In this document: piece after piece, positions 20,310-32,384 of the stretch
Numbering within the stretch: the stretch's first letter is position 1
How the letters are laid out: each line of letters starts with the position of its first letter
Source: Physcia stellaris
Taxonomy: Eukaryota; Ascomycota; Lecanoromycetes; Caliciales; Physciaceae
NCBI GenBank assembly: GCA_018902385.1
Contig: JABSSW010000009.1
Coordinates: 434,001-498,000, forward strand
Reading direction: 5' to 3'
DNA: 64,000 nucleotides
Translations under genes and position numbers: made by a program
The notes under the pieces: model-generated
The model's database searches: none
The model's input: only the letters and a program-made list of their open reading frames with translations
Told to the model about the DNA's origin: nothing

Positions 20310-22179
20310 GACATACACTTTGCTCGCCGCAGTATCAAGATCCTTGGTCGCTGAATATCTAAATTTTCATCCAAATCTCCACAATAACGCCAATCGTTTC
20401 ACTTTTCCGCTTACCCTCAACGAATCGGCTAGGGTGGGAAGGGAACCACAGTAGTTACCCTCGCGAGTAGTGCAGGATGATGAGTCGGCAAGGACTGTTC
20501 TGGTGACACGAAGGCATCGAGGTCAAAGCGTCTTCCAATCAGCCTGTGCTCGGCAAGGGGCATAATTCCTAAGAGGTCTGTAGATCAACACCACGACCGA
20601 ACAGCACAACATTGGATGATCAGCAATCAAGGGACAGGTATATGGATATCGCGGCTAATGCTTCACATCTTCGGATTCACGCGTGTCATTTGAGGGTGCC
20701 TATGATAGCCCTCGCCAGCGCTTAGCCATTGCCAAGAACCATGTCGGGCACGGGCATCAAGGTATCGATATATCTGCTAGAAGCAGCTCAATGGTTAGCT
20801 TTGGTGTATTAGTTGTCATTGTTGGGGATCTATATTAGGTTGTGTCTGATCTTGTGGCAACGGTTGGCAGGCGGTAGAGGAAGATTAATATGAATCTAGT
20901 CTTCGCGCTGCCGGATCGAGCTTTCTCCTCTTTGGCTAGAAGTTTTCGGGATGGATCAGCAGCAATCAGGTGCCGGAAAGACGAGCCAGTAGCGAGGTTG
21001 TGAGGCTGTTGTACATCTGTCATTCGTTGTGCGGCGAGTCATCTGCCAGCAGAGCTCGCACAACCGAATCAAGCGTCCGGGTCAATTGAGGATTTGCAAG
21101 TTTCACAGGATATTGGATTGAACTGAGAGATGGCCTATAGTGCTCCGGTCTCGCCTGCCATCCCACGTTTTATCTGCGAAGAATACGAGGACGAGAAATC
21201 TCTTACCTAGCCGAGTTTTACAGCCAGTCAGCCACTGTCTGATCTTCAAAACCTAGTGAGCACTAGAACCCGGTGCGATCCTATTTGCTAAAAGACGCTT
21301 AAATGCCGAAATAGACAGGGCAGCTATAGGCAGGCAAAGCAAAGCATAAAGAGCCCACCCCGAGCTAGCATTAATTTAGATCTTCACCCCGAATCCCCTT
21401 TAAACCGTAAACGACCACTGATTGACTTTACAGCTAAAACAGCTCCCGCCTGTTACCCAAGGCTCGCTTCAACACCCTTAGAACTAGCTTACTCAGTTCG
21501 GGATGAGCAACAGGGCGGCCACTGGACGGGTCCAAGAATCAGATAGTCCCAGTAGCCCCCAGTAGTCATACATGTACCAAATCTGCTCCCCGTCCCCGTC
21601 GAGCCCGTCCGCCTGGACAAAAGCGAATCTACGATGATTAAAACGAAGCTATTGTCTCCGCACTTCGCTCCCTGCGTTGACACCTAAAAAGAGCTCTGTT
21701 GCAACCTTTCTGCGAGCAGGGCTGCTCCTTTGACCTTAAGCATGCAGAGCCCACCCCCCCACCGTTGACAATCTTCATGCAGAACCAATAAACTTGAGAT
21801 CTAATCAAATCAGACCGCTGTTTTGATTACAGCATTGCACATCCCGGTACGTCAAGCCTCCTGCACGATTGTCCTCGAAAGATGGGACATGGTTCGATTT
21901 TGTACCCAAGTATCGAGTCGCTTAAGCGTTGCTGACGTATGATTATTGCTGCATGTTCAAGACCAGACATGTGCATGCAAACTGTCGCCAAGGAAGACGT
22001 ATCGAGAACGACCAGCCCAGGAACACGGTGCATTGCCGCCGGGGGGGAACAATACGCATCCTTGGACTGCTACCGTCGGCTGTGTGCCTGACGCACGGTA
22101 GTCGCGATAGAAAGTGCAAAGCTTTCGCTGGAGCTTCCTCCAAAGCTACAAGCACCGTGCCCCGGCGACAGTAGTCTCC
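20310..22179. other. 1.9-kb intergenic stretch, nothing recognised
   Basis: Contains the RBG1 3' UTR and the promoter and probable 5' leader of the CENP-B-type gene. Frames such as 20835-21023, 21489-21683 and 21827-22206 have no protein character. No tRNA or repeat was detected by eye. Confidence 0.55.
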
Positions 22180-23991
22180 ATGGCTATGAAGACTGAACAG
22201 CATCATGGCCTGTCTCCGGGAGAAGAATTTGGGTCGGATCAGTGGGTGGAAATCGCGGGCGAATCACCGCACCACTCGCCTCTGCATGATTTCAACGGTT
22301 TCGGTTACATCTCACCCTCTCACATGCCTCTAGACTCGGCGCACAATCGATCCCATCAACACTCTTATTTCGTTGCTCAGCCGTTACATCCATTGAACAT
22401 ACCGCAATGGCCGAGTCAACTGACCAACCCGTCCGAACCTTCGCCGCCTGCGCCTACCCCTCCGCCTACCGTCCGCCCGATAGCGCCAGCGACAAGTATA
22501 CCTCCGCTGCAGCCAGCGCGAGCGGCCTCCATAACGCCCGTGCCGGACCCGAAGCCGCATCCGCCGCAACCTACCGCCAGGAAAACGCTTACAGACAATG
22601 ATCGTCGCCGAATGTGCCAATATCATGACGAGAATCCCTCAGTCAAGCAAACCGAGATTGGCGGTACGTCTATCCTGTCGACCTTTTCTTGGAATAGTCC
22701 ACTAACTGTATTTTCAGCCATGTTCGGTGTGGAACGGAGGTAAAAGTTTTGGCGACCATTGACGATCCGTGCTTGAAGCTGACAGTGTCGTAGCACTGTG
22801 TCCAAAGTCTTGCGTCAGAAAGAGAAATATCTCTCTACGGAAGATGGTAGCCGCTCCCCTATCAAAAGAACTAAAGGCAAGTTTCCTGACATCGAGCGAG
22901 CTTTATCGATCTGGGCCAAGAACCATCAAAAACAAGGATTGCCATTGAATGACAACATGATCCGCGACAAAGCTCGCTTTTTTGCAACCACCGTGGGAAG
23001 TTCCGACTGTCACAGCAAGGTCAACAGCGCAATTTGGCTTGAGAAATTCAAACGAAAGAATTGTCTTCTCGGATTTAGACCACCGAAGCACTCTGACGCC
23101 AGTACGTCAGACGGTGGACTGAACATCGACTCCCGATCAGATTCTCAAACTCCAAACGGGATATCGCCCATCTCTCCTGAGCAAATGAATCCAGGCTCCC
23201 CAAATCTCAAAAGCGAGGGTCAAGATACCTACTTAGATTTCACCGCCAGCTACCGAACCGCCCATTCAGAAAGCGTAACCTCACTAACATCCTGCTTCTC
23301 CGAAAACGCCATAACAAGCTGCTTCTCCCCCGACTTGCGCTCTCCAACCTCCCCTTTCTTCTCTCCAGATTCCTCCTGCGGTCCCTCCCCACTCAGCCCC
23401 GCGCAGCAAACCCGCCTCCCACCCCTCGCCTCCGCGTCATCCCGTCCCCGGCGCAGAACCTTCCCCACCATCAGCGCCGGCAACGGCTTCGTCCCCGACA
23501 TGGCCGAGTCCTCAGAAGGCCGCTTCTCGCAATCCACGCTCGCAACCCCGACGCTGGAATCACCAATGGAGGAAATGGACCACTCCCCCCTCGGAGGCAT
23601 CGACTCCACCCTCCATAATTCCGCCTCCACGCACCCGCAGTCCCAGCAAACGACGCCCATCTTGAGCCCCAGCCCCGCGTCGATGGCGCCTCCGCCGCAA
23701 CCGCCTCCCCTGCCCACTCTTTCCACCAACAGTAACTCCCCCACCGGCCCACCGTCTCAGGACGAAGCACGACGGGCGATGGAGACGGTGATGGCGTTCT
23801 TCGAAGCCCATCACACCATCAAGGAGGTCAATCCCCAGGATATGTTCCTGATGGGCAGGATGATGGAGAAGCTCCGGGTGCAAGGGCAGTCGTTCTCGGG
23901 GGGCATGCACGGGCTCGAGAGGGGCGATGGCACGCTGCCGATTGGGAAGAAGAGGAGTATTCACAGTATCTCTCCGTATGAAGAGCGCTAG
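22180..23991 (+). CDS. CENP-B-type HTH DNA-binding protein
   Basis: Three exons: 22180-22663, a 22-nt microexon 22718-22739, and 22794-23991. Total 1,704 nt, 567 aa. A psq/CENP-B-N type helix-turn-helix spans about residues 140-190: LTDNDRRRMCQYHDENPSVK in exon 1, MFGVER in the microexon, STVSKVLRQKEKYLS in exon 3. A second CENP-B-type HTH follows (FPDIERALSIWAKNHQKQGL ... WLEKFKRKN, about 205-275). The rest is Ser/Pro-rich and disordered, ending in a helical segment (RRAMETVMAFFEAHHTIKEV). There is no DDE nuclease domain, so it is a host DNA-binding protein of transposase-derived type, not a transposase. A role in chromatin or transcription is inferred from the domain only. An upstream in-frame ATG at 22114 is less likely. 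Confidence 0.82.
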
Positions 23992-24657
23992 GTTTCCCTC
24001 TCGTTGGTTTTATTATCTCTTTTCTGACAGTTTTGACGGGTGTTGATTTGGGAGGCAATTTTTCACTTCCGGGGGAACATATATCGGGTATTGAAACCCC
24101 CTGTTTCCGCAAGTTTTGCGTCGGTCGAGGAATCGAGGCTTTGGGGGGTAGTGTAGGGTAACAGAGAGGGAAGGGGGAGGTGGAATATATCAATCATCAT
24201 CATCATCACAACACACAAATTAAAGACATACCCGAGCCTCGCGGCTTTAGCAAAACCCATATATATCGAAATCTACGTGCGGCATTTACCGGGATGACAA
24301 CAAAGGAGGGCAAACGGGAAACGGCGAGGTAGCAAGGGAGGAGAAAGGAAGGAAAGGTTTCGGATGATGTAACTGTTCATACCACGCGATGCTATATATT
24401 TAAGACGGTTTTACTGTGTAGGAAGAGGGTGGGAACGGGAAGGAGGGCGGGGACGTGTATTTACGACGATGCGTCCACAATACCGGGATACAGCTATATC
24501 TATACAAACAACAAACATGCATATATGTTCCGACTGCTAGATTGCTTCTTGCTTTTCATTACCATTATCATTATTATTATTTGGATGATATTAAGTTCAG
24601 TGACCCATGAAACTAAGATGCCACATCTAGGGAAAACGAGGTAAGACCCAAAACCCC
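23992..24657. other. Convergent intergenic region
   Basis: 3' UTRs of two convergent genes. A (CAT)n/(ATC)n microsatellite lies at about 24195-24208 and an (ATT)n-like stretch near 24565-24580. No supported gene. Confidence 0.55.
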
Positions 24658-27642
24658 CTATACAGCAATCCCCCTCCCCTCCATCAACTCCCTCGCGCCC
24701 ATCCCCCCTTCCCCCTCCGCCATCTCGGGCAGCACCCTCACGACCACCAATTCAACGGCTTTGTACAAGAGATGTTTATTCAGATACCCATCGCCCCAGA
24801 CGTCCAACTCCCCTTCCACCTCCTGGACCCTTTGCTCGGGGCTCATACCCGGGAACACCCTACTCAGAGCAAAAGGCGGAAGGAGGGAGAGGATATCCGC
24901 CGCGCAGGTGCGTTTGATGGCTTTAATTTGAGCGGGAGACGGGGCAGGGGGGCCAGGCGGGGGGAGGGAGGAGTGAGGGAAGAGGGTCTGGCGGAGGGAA
25001 GACAGCAAGGGCGGGATGAGGGTCGGTGTGAGAAGGTAGGTCGCGAGGTGGTGGTGGATGTATCTGTTGCGCTTCCGATTAGCTTTAGCCCCAATGCAGA
25101 TATTGGCTCCAAAGGCGCCCCCAAAAAACGCTCGCAGATCAAAAAGGTTTGACTTTTTTGCTTGCAGGAGAGATAACGGTTTTCCCAGATCGAGATCAAG
25201 AGCGCGAGCGAAAGGGGAGGGGAGAAGGGAGGAGGCAGGAAGCAGGAGCGCGCGATGATCGTCATGATAGGGCGCGCGTAGGCTGATCATGGGCGATCTC
25301 GAGCTTTGCGCATCATCACCCCTGAGACCTGCCTCGCTGGACCCCCATCAGAAATCCCCATTTGGCAGTGACCGAGGGAGGGAGGGCGCTAGAGCCCGAA
25401 GGGGGTTACGAGAGCCACGGCGTCAATTGCGAACTCTAAATTCGCAATAGGCAAATGCGTCTCCAAGCGAGCGCAGCGCCATGAAACAGCATCAATTCCG
25501 GCATTCGCCGCGACATGAGTAATTGACGGTCTTTCTCAAGGCTGCGGTGAGGCGGTCGGGCTTCTCATTACCCCGAAGCAAGCGCAAACGGTCGGGCGCG
25601 TGCATCGATAAGAATGGAGAAAATGCAGATGAGGTGCAGCCGGTGGGCTTGCGAGTCAAGTAGATAGATGGCTTGAGCGCTGGGTATTGGGGGAGGTGCA
25701 CAATGCGGGAAATAAAGGTGGGCAGGCAAGATTTGGCGGTAGAACGGCGAAAATGGTTCCGCGTGGGAAAAACGTTGCTGAACTGATTAGGGATAGGGGT
25801 GGAAGGAGGGCGGATCCTGTTGATGATTCGATCATCGACCGGCGTCTAGCATGGCCGAGGCCCTTCCCCTTCCTAGCCAATGGAGAAGGCGGTGAAGAGT
25901 GGAGAGGACCAGAAGTGGCTGCGTCAATTAATTGATTGAGTTTGGTTGTGCCATCCTTCTTCTGCTCCCATAAAGTCGGTGTAACAAGAGTTACAGGATT
26001 TGGAGAAAGACGAGGAGAGAACCGAGTGTGGAGGGGCAAGAGAGGGCAAAGTCTAGGCCAACCGGCCGTCTGCGAAACAAGGACGCTTACGTGCCTGTTA
26101 ATCTGCACCATGCGGCACGAGAACGGGGAATTGGCTGCGACATGCCAAAGCGGGCCGTTGACGTCTCACCCATGGATACTTGCATGCAGACACTGCACGG
26201 TCAAGTGACTGCAAGCTCATGCGGGCGTAGCTGGCTAGTGCAGATCTAACGCAGCCAACGGCAGGGCAGAAGAGAGAAGTTGTGGACTTACTGGTCAATC
26301 ATCCCGTCTGTGCCTCCCAGTGTGAGGGGTCCATGGACAAGGTGGTGCTGGAGGAGCGACAATGATCCAGACAGCCAGGGTGCCCGGAGCGGTACGTCGA
26401 GGATGGAGGCGATGAGCGAGAACATCTTGAATCTGACAAGAGGACGTGGTGCCTGGTTCGTGTGAAAAGATTTTGCGACTGGCGATAAGGCCGTAGTCGA
26501 TGACGAGCGTCGGGGACGACCAGACGCTGCCATGAAACCCTGAACGATAAAGTGTATGGCGACAAACGCTAAACATACGTATTGGACCACTCGCCAAAAG
26601 GCACTCGAGACGGTCGAGCGGTAGCTGTCGCGGGGCGGTCTCGTGGCCTTACTCCTCTCTGATAAAAGGCCGAACTTCTCTAGACGACTTCGGGTGTCGA
26701 CTTCGATGTCCTTTCCCGTGCTTTTCGGCTCAGTTCGCGCTTTGACATTCGCGATGATCTTGCTGATGCTGCCCCATATGAAGTACCCCTCAGAAAGCTT
26801 GCCACCAATCGCATTGCCAAGGATTGTGTCTGCTACGACATCTGCCACAAGAGTGCGCAAACAAGCGTTCTCTAGATCTTCCGTCGGCAGGAGGATAGCT
26901 AGTGCACTCTGAACCAGCAGCTGCCTGTATTGTGTCTCGTGCTGGGTCTGTTCCGTGATCACTGACGGCTCAGATGATCCTGGAACGGGCGAAAGCGCTG
27001 GGTGAGGATTTAGACCATGGTAGATGATCCGAGGGTCTGTGCGAAGTGGACTTGTAGGAGAAGCCGAACAGGCGACGCGGTATGCTGTGATCTGATCAGG
27101 TCGACGGACACGACGTTCAGTGACCGGTGGTACTCACCTCGCACGTGGTTCTCAATCAGCTCAGGTAGCTCATCAAAGACGAGTGCCTCTAGATCCACGC
27201 TCCTGAGCCTGCCCTCTATTGCTCTCGTACAGTGCGCGACAATCTGTATGACCTCTTCCACGAAAGTGTGGTCCGGTGTAATCTTGCCATACCAACTGTG
27301 GACCGTATCCTTGATGACGATGGCGATGATAGCGTAAAGCTCGAAATCGATATCATTACTGCTCGTCAATGGAGGAAGAAGATCGTTCAGTGGGCGGTTG
27401 TCTGTTGTGGCAGCATTTGTTTCGGGACAGAGTAGCCGCCTGATGAGAGCTCGAGTTGCTTTCGCAGAGACGACAGGTGTTACCGCCAGCGGGGCAGCAG
27501 GAGATGACTGGCGACTTTGTGACGGTGGGCGTGAGGGATGTGGAGGTATGGCCGATGAAGCTTTCGATACTCCTGAAGCATCGCTCAGAGTCGGTACAGC
27601 TTTGGGGCGTGGTTGTAGGTATGGCGGAAATTGCTGCGTCAT
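24658..27642 (-). CDS. PXA (phox-associated) domain protein
   Basis: Three exons on the minus strand: 27642-27138, 27084-26292 and 25063-24658, summing to 1,704 nt (567 aa). The PXA domain runs from about residue 50 (RALIRRLLCPE) through YAIIAIVIKDTVHSWYGKIT, VDLEALVFDELPELIENHVR, NPHPALSP and LLVQSALAILLPTEDLENAC to about residue 270. A hydrophobic segment near residue 340 (YVCLAFVAIHFIVQGFMAA) may be a membrane anchor. The downstream half has the pattern seen in long fungal PXA proteins: ILDVPLRAPWLSGSLSLLQH, MIDQ-YIHHHLATYLL, and GYLNKHLLYKAVELVVVRVL close to the end. PXA proteins act at endosomes, vacuoles or ER contacts; the exact role here is unknown. Intron 2 is 1,228 nt, far longer than other introns in the window, and splits a continuous conserved segment in phase. 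Confidence 0.83.
25064..26291 (-). other. Unusually long intron (1,228 nt) of the PXA-domain gene
   Basis: Donor GTAAGT at 26291-26286; acceptor CGCAACAG ending at 25064 with a CTAAT branch-like site about 15 nt upstream. Joining the two flanks gives MIDQ-YIHHHLATYLL, a smooth reading of the family pattern. Frames inside (for example 25656-26111 on the minus strand) are low-complexity and not protein-like. No snoRNA boxes could be made out with confidence. Confidence 0.7.
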
Positions 27643-28682
27643 ACTATCGTAATCTGCGGATTTGCTCGGAGCGCAACATCTTGTGCATAGAAGCGCTCTA
27701 TTCCTTCAATATGTGGAGAAACCCCACAGCGATCTGCAGCTGCTGCCGTAGCCGAAATGAACACAAGTAGAATAATATACGGTAGGCCTTCACCTCATAA
27801 CCGTGAGGGAGGAAATACGGATTTCTCGGCGGAATTGGCTGAGATCTGCTGATTGGCTGGAGCTACTGATATACCCTGAAAGCCGCTGTCGCATAAATCA
27901 ACGTCTCCACGTGAACGTCAACTTAAACCCCAACTCTACACTTGCGATGGAGATGCATATTCGACGACCAGAGGACTCTTGAGTTGACCGCTTGTTAGGC
28001 ATTGGCTCCCCTAGGCAATAAGCTGCAGATTCACCCCAGCATCTATAGCTGGAGCTCAAATAGTAGCTGGTGCCAGTAAGGCTGTTCCCAATCGCTACGT
28101 AACGGCATCGTTCTCTAGAGAATAGAGGCTGGTCTCTGTCCGCGTTCACCAAATTTGCCATTTCCGGAGCAATCGTAAGCTCATGATGGTATTGGGGTAC
28201 CACTCAAGTCAAGAATTCATGGTAGATTTACTGTACTTTCCTCCATTCACTCTGAATTATCCGCATCACTTTATCCTTTTTCTTTAGACTGAAGCCAATG
28301 TGTTTTGAGAAATCTCTAGTTTCCATGTCTTTTGGGACGGCTTTGTTCACGCGACACTTTCACAATATCCTTTTGAATCATCAGACACGTCACGTTCTGG
28401 CGGACCAACACCATACGCCCGGAAGCAACATCGCATACACTGTCCATCTCCAATCGTCCGATTCAATGTTTTGAGCACCTGAGGCATGCTCTAGCCTGAT
28501 ATGACAAACCCCACGAAACCCCAGGCTGTACTGGCGATCCCCCACAGTACTGTCAGTATCCGCCCTATGGAGATTATAAGTATTCCAGGCATGGACGACC
28601 ACTTGAGGATTAAGAGGCTACACACAAGAAGCTTCTGTCTTCCTTTACTTCTCATGGTAAGAGTATCATCAGGGTACTACTC
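27643..28682. other. Intergenic, nothing recognised
   Basis: Promoter side of the PXA gene. A 101-codon minus frame at 27898-28203 has several Cys but no recognisable pattern and no partner exon, so it is not called. Confidence 0.5.
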
Positions 28683-29258
28683 ATGTATCGTTTCGTCCTC
28701 GTGTTCTGGTACCTCTTGTCGTTCTCTATTCTCGCTTCTTCACGTGCTCTACCAGCTCTTGGAACCAGCCTTCATCATGTTCTCCGAGTCAAACCACAAA
28801 GTCAAGTGCGTGACGTATCGATGCTTCGGCCTGAATGGTATAGCTTGGGGTCAATTAATCCTGGATCCTCGATCCGGCATCGGTGGGTTTCTGATATCAT
28901 GGAAAATGGCTATCAAGTTTTCCACGAACAATTCAATATCTTTCTCCCAGATGAGGCTGTGTGTTCAGTGCTAGAGAAGCTCTATCAATCGGTAATGATC
29001 AATGCCATGACCACGTGGTACAGTACGCCAGAGGGGAGACACTACATCATCAAGAGAGGATCAATTGAGCTTGAATTTTATAGCCCTACAGAGACTATCA
29101 CATGGCTCTGGGTTGCTCAGTTCGCAAGCTCACTGCTTGAGATGACGAGACGGGGCTATGCAAGGCGTTACAACGCAATATTCATTAATATTCTGGCCGG
29201 GAGCCAGGTTTCCGTTGAACTTCGTATCAACATTGCGGCTGTAGCCTCTGCAGCATAA
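28683..29258 (+). CDS. Candidate small secreted protein, unknown
   Basis: Single exon, 191 aa. The N-terminus MYRFVLVFWYLLSFSILASS has the charge, hydrophobic core and small residues of a signal peptide. The mature part is balanced in composition (FNIFLPDEAVCSVLEKLYQS, GRHYIIKRGSIELEFYSPTE, WLWVAQFASSLLEMTRRGYA) and alternates predicted helix and strand. It has one cysteine only, so it is not a classic disulfide-rich effector. I know of no family. It stands alone in about 3 kb of otherwise empty sequence. A secreted role is inferred from the N-terminus. Confidence 0.5.
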   Translation: MYRFVLVFWYLLSFSILASSRALPALGTSLHHVLRVKPQSQVRDVSMLRPEWYSLGSINPGSSIRHRWVSDIMENGYQVFHEQFNIFLPDEAVCSVLEKLYQSVMINAMTTWYSTPEGRHYIIKRGSIELEFYSPTETITWLWVAQFASSLLEMTRRGYARRYNAIFINILAGSQVSVELRINIAAVASAA

Positions 29259-30704
29259 TCAGCGCACCAGCCTTGCTCCATTTTGATCAGACGCCGATGA
29301 ACCCCTTGAGATTTTTATGAAATCGCTAGCCTCTACCTGGATACGTGGGGGTTTCAAAGATTCGCTGAACGGTTTTGAAATGACTTTAACAACGCCCCTC
29401 AACAGACGTCCAGTCTAGACTCACTTTTCAACGACACTAGTCTTTGGGGACCTCAATTTTTCTCAGGCATACTGGGATGTGATGCCTTAGACATCTCAAG
29501 CTAATGGATCTACATAAGAATCTACAGCTAGCACAGATTGAGATAGACGCCCGGACTTCCTTTGAATCGGTCTTGCAACAAAAATCGATATTAGTAGAAT
29601 TGATTTATCTTATCATGAAGCAATTCTGTAAATCTAATAGCAAACAATCCTAGGATATCATGAACATGATATACCTCGAGAGTTATTCATTAGGTACTAT
29701 AGCCCTGCCCGCGCCAGAGTGCTGGGATCAAATCCACAACCGAGGCAGAATATACAGCTTGGAGGTTCAAACCGTGTCTATCTTGACTTGATATAGTGAG
29801 ATATATACTTATAATCTAAGAACGCATTCGAATGGAAGACATCTGTATGGTACGAGGAATCTAAGGCTATCGAGATCCACTCTTGTCTTCGAACGGTCAG
29901 CAGATGCCAAACACCATATAGCGCGAAGCTATTGCAGACGATCTTTCATTCACCATATATTCTATCTCATCCACAGTAGTGAAAGTCATCCAAAGAACAG
30001 CTTGAACAAGTCATCTCGTATGAGCCCTTTCGCCGACTAGGCCCGGAATAGAAATTCCTTCCTGTGCAGGTGCTTTACTAAGCCGTGCATGGGGTTGCAT
30101 TGCATGAGTTCCACTCATAAGGTACCGATGCAATGGAGAGCTTAGAAGTTATCCTTCTCGTAACACCTAAAATAGATGGCTGGTTTGACGTTGGGGAAAA
30201 TCATGCTAATCTGTACATTGCAAGAGGTTGATGAGCTATCTTCGTAGGGTGTCCATTACTGTACATTCTGGCTCCAGAACACCAATTCTACTGTACTCAG
30301 AAATAATACGCAGAGGCGAGGTCAGTGCCTCGAATGAGACGGAGATGCTCAATCATGTGATCGTTCTTTTGAGCGAATCAGTCCGGTCTTGGCGTATGTT
30401 TCAATGCAAGAGTAGACATCATCGAGACTTTGTTATCTTAGGTTCGATCAGTTGCTTCCAGGAGAAATGGTGACTCAATTGGCAGTCACGACCCAGGTGC
30501 CAGCGCTTTCCGTGGTCATGAGGTCTTCTCACCCGACATTGTTTGTTTGTGCCTGCCGGACATCCACACAAACATGAATCCTGACAGTTTCCCTGTACCC
30601 TGTACTCAAATACTCGGTCCCATTAAAAGCGCCCAACATTCCAGCATTGGGCAGCATTGACTAGCTAGTACGACTTGCTTCTCGCACCAAGCGCTGTTTG
30701 AAAT
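29259..30704. other. Intergenic, nothing recognised
   Basis: About 1.4 kb with stop codons in all frames at short intervals; the 30228-30473 frame is not protein-like. It should hold the cysteine dioxygenase promoter. A B-box-like GGGATCAAATCC near 29730 has no A box at the right distance. Confidence 0.5.
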
Positions 30705-31588
30705 ATGCCCTTGTTAGGGATCATGGATGGTAACGACGAGACTGCGGCGAGAGAGACGAAGCCGAAGTCCTTCGCCAGGCTCGTTGAAGAGCTGAGTGAG
30801 GCACTCATACCGTTCTCTGGCGGGTCTTTTGAAGAACTTGATCCTGATGGAGTCGTTGATCTTATGAAAGACTACAAGTCCAATGAGCCAGAGTGGGAAC
30901 AGTACGCGTTTGAGGATCCGAACAAGACTTTCACGCGGAATCTGATCGACAAAGGAAACGGGAAAAGTAACTTGGTATGTTCAAGGTTGATCTCTGCAAG
31001 TCATTTCACTAGTACTAGCTGATCACAGGTCATCGATCAATAGCTACTTCTTGTGTGGACTCCAGGCAAAGAAACACCAATTCATGATCATGCCGATTCG
31101 CACTGTATAATGAAGGTAGCACAACCATATCGTGTAGATAAAGAATACATACTAAAAGAGTTCCAGGTCCTGAGAGGGTCCCTCATCGAGACGAGATACG
31201 ATTGGCCTAATAAATCTGGTGTGACCAAGGGCCTGGTGCAGAAAGAAGATGGTATTCTTAGACTTGAAAAAGATGAGACGGCCTACATATCGGACCGGGT
31301 CCGTCTGCCATTTTACTGAATCATATCTGCCAAAGCTAACAATACCATGGCTGCAGCACGGCTTGCACAAGATTTCAACGCCGGAGGATTCTGCCGAGTT
31401 CGCCGTATCTCTGCATCGCAAGTACCGATCTCCAAAATTTCTGGATCTTGGCTAATACTGTACAAGTCTACACACCGCCAAACGCGGCCAAAGAAGGTTA
31501 CACGATATATGACGAGAAGACTGGGAAGGGGAAGTACAACACTCAATACAAATACGATTCGGAGATGGGCCGCAAACTTATGGAATAG
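30705..31588 (+). CDS. CDO1: Cysteine dioxygenase
   Basis: Five exons: 30705-30974, 31044-31115, 31167-31298, 31357-31417 and 31467-31588. Total 657 nt, 218 aa, close to the usual ~200. The cupin core reads LLVWTPGKETPIHDHADSHC then IMK-VLRGSLIETRYDW, with the two metal-binding His (HDH) and the Cys that forms the Cys-Tyr cross-link in animal CDO. The third metal His is in HGLHKI. The end reads SLH-LYTPPNAAKEGYTIYD and EKTGKGKYNTQYKYDSEMG. By family knowledge this cytosolic Fe(II) enzyme turns cysteine plus O2 into cysteine sulfinate. Introns are 49-69 nt. The last (31418-31466) starts GCAAGT: only that GC donor gives the conserved SLHLYTPP junction. An ATG at 30723 is an alternative start. 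Confidence 0.93.
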
Positions 31589-32384
31589 GATGACCATACC
31601 CAGCCACAGATGCGTATGTCTTTCGTTTCAGGCTCCTCTGGTCTTCTGGAGACAAGAGATTCGGTGTAATTTGGGCAGAGGTGCTGTCGACCTCAAAGCA
31701 CGATGGCTGTGAGATATTTTCCTTTTCTGTTGCTGAGTATTGCCCGGCGGGTGTTGCAAGTTCAGCAGGCCGAAGTCCCGTTTATCGTTTTGTGTAAGAT
31801 TAGGTGACGCGCGAAGCGTCGGTTGACTGTTTATGTAGGGGTTTTTAGGATAGGCTGGTGTTCTGGCCTGGTGTTCTGCATGGTGGTCAATGACATCGTA
31901 CTAATAGCAACTGTCTATTATATTCAGTGGTAGAACATTGGTAGGCTCTTATAAATAGAAAAGCAGCCACCTAGATAATTCTCCGTGATTGAAGGTCCCG
32001 TGGCTAATACGCAGTCAATTTATTCAGGGGCTGCTTGAAGGCTTGGCACTGCCTGATGCTAGCGAAACTTACGATCCTAGCTTCGCGAAGTCGAAGAGCT
32101 CCGAATTGGGTACGGGAACAGGGACTACAATTATCAGTATTTTTTTTACATCGCGACAAGCGGAATCTAATCGCGTACACGTTGCCTAGAAAGTTCGAAG
32201 TAGCAGACTGACATGTGGCTCGACATGCTGCTCGCGACATCTCGTGAGAATCTTCCGGATGTCATGGACGTCTAGCGAGGACCAATTAAGACCCTTTGTG
32301 CCTTCAATCCAGTCTAGGATCCTGTCGCGTCTTATCTCAAGGGTTACTAATAGCTGAACCAGAAGAGCGCGGCGATTTTCGTCC
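31589..32384. other. Intergenic between cysteine dioxygenase and GT90 gene
   Basis: 3' UTR and promoter. A frame at 31989-32189 and its antisense partner look non-coding. Confidence 0.5.

Noticed and set aside
22180-23991. Pogo/Tigger transposase
   Set aside because: Only the CENP-B-type HTH part is present; no DDE domain or terminal inverted repeats.
25656-26111. 151-codon minus frame inside the PXA intron
   Set aside because: Low-complexity Ser/Pro/Leu composition; sits in an intron with good ends.
27898-28203. Cys-containing 101-codon minus frame
   Set aside because: No signal peptide, no motif and no continuing exon; probably chance.
29715-29760. B-box-like GGGATCAAATCC
   Set aside because: No A-box or acceptor stem at the right distance; may be chance.
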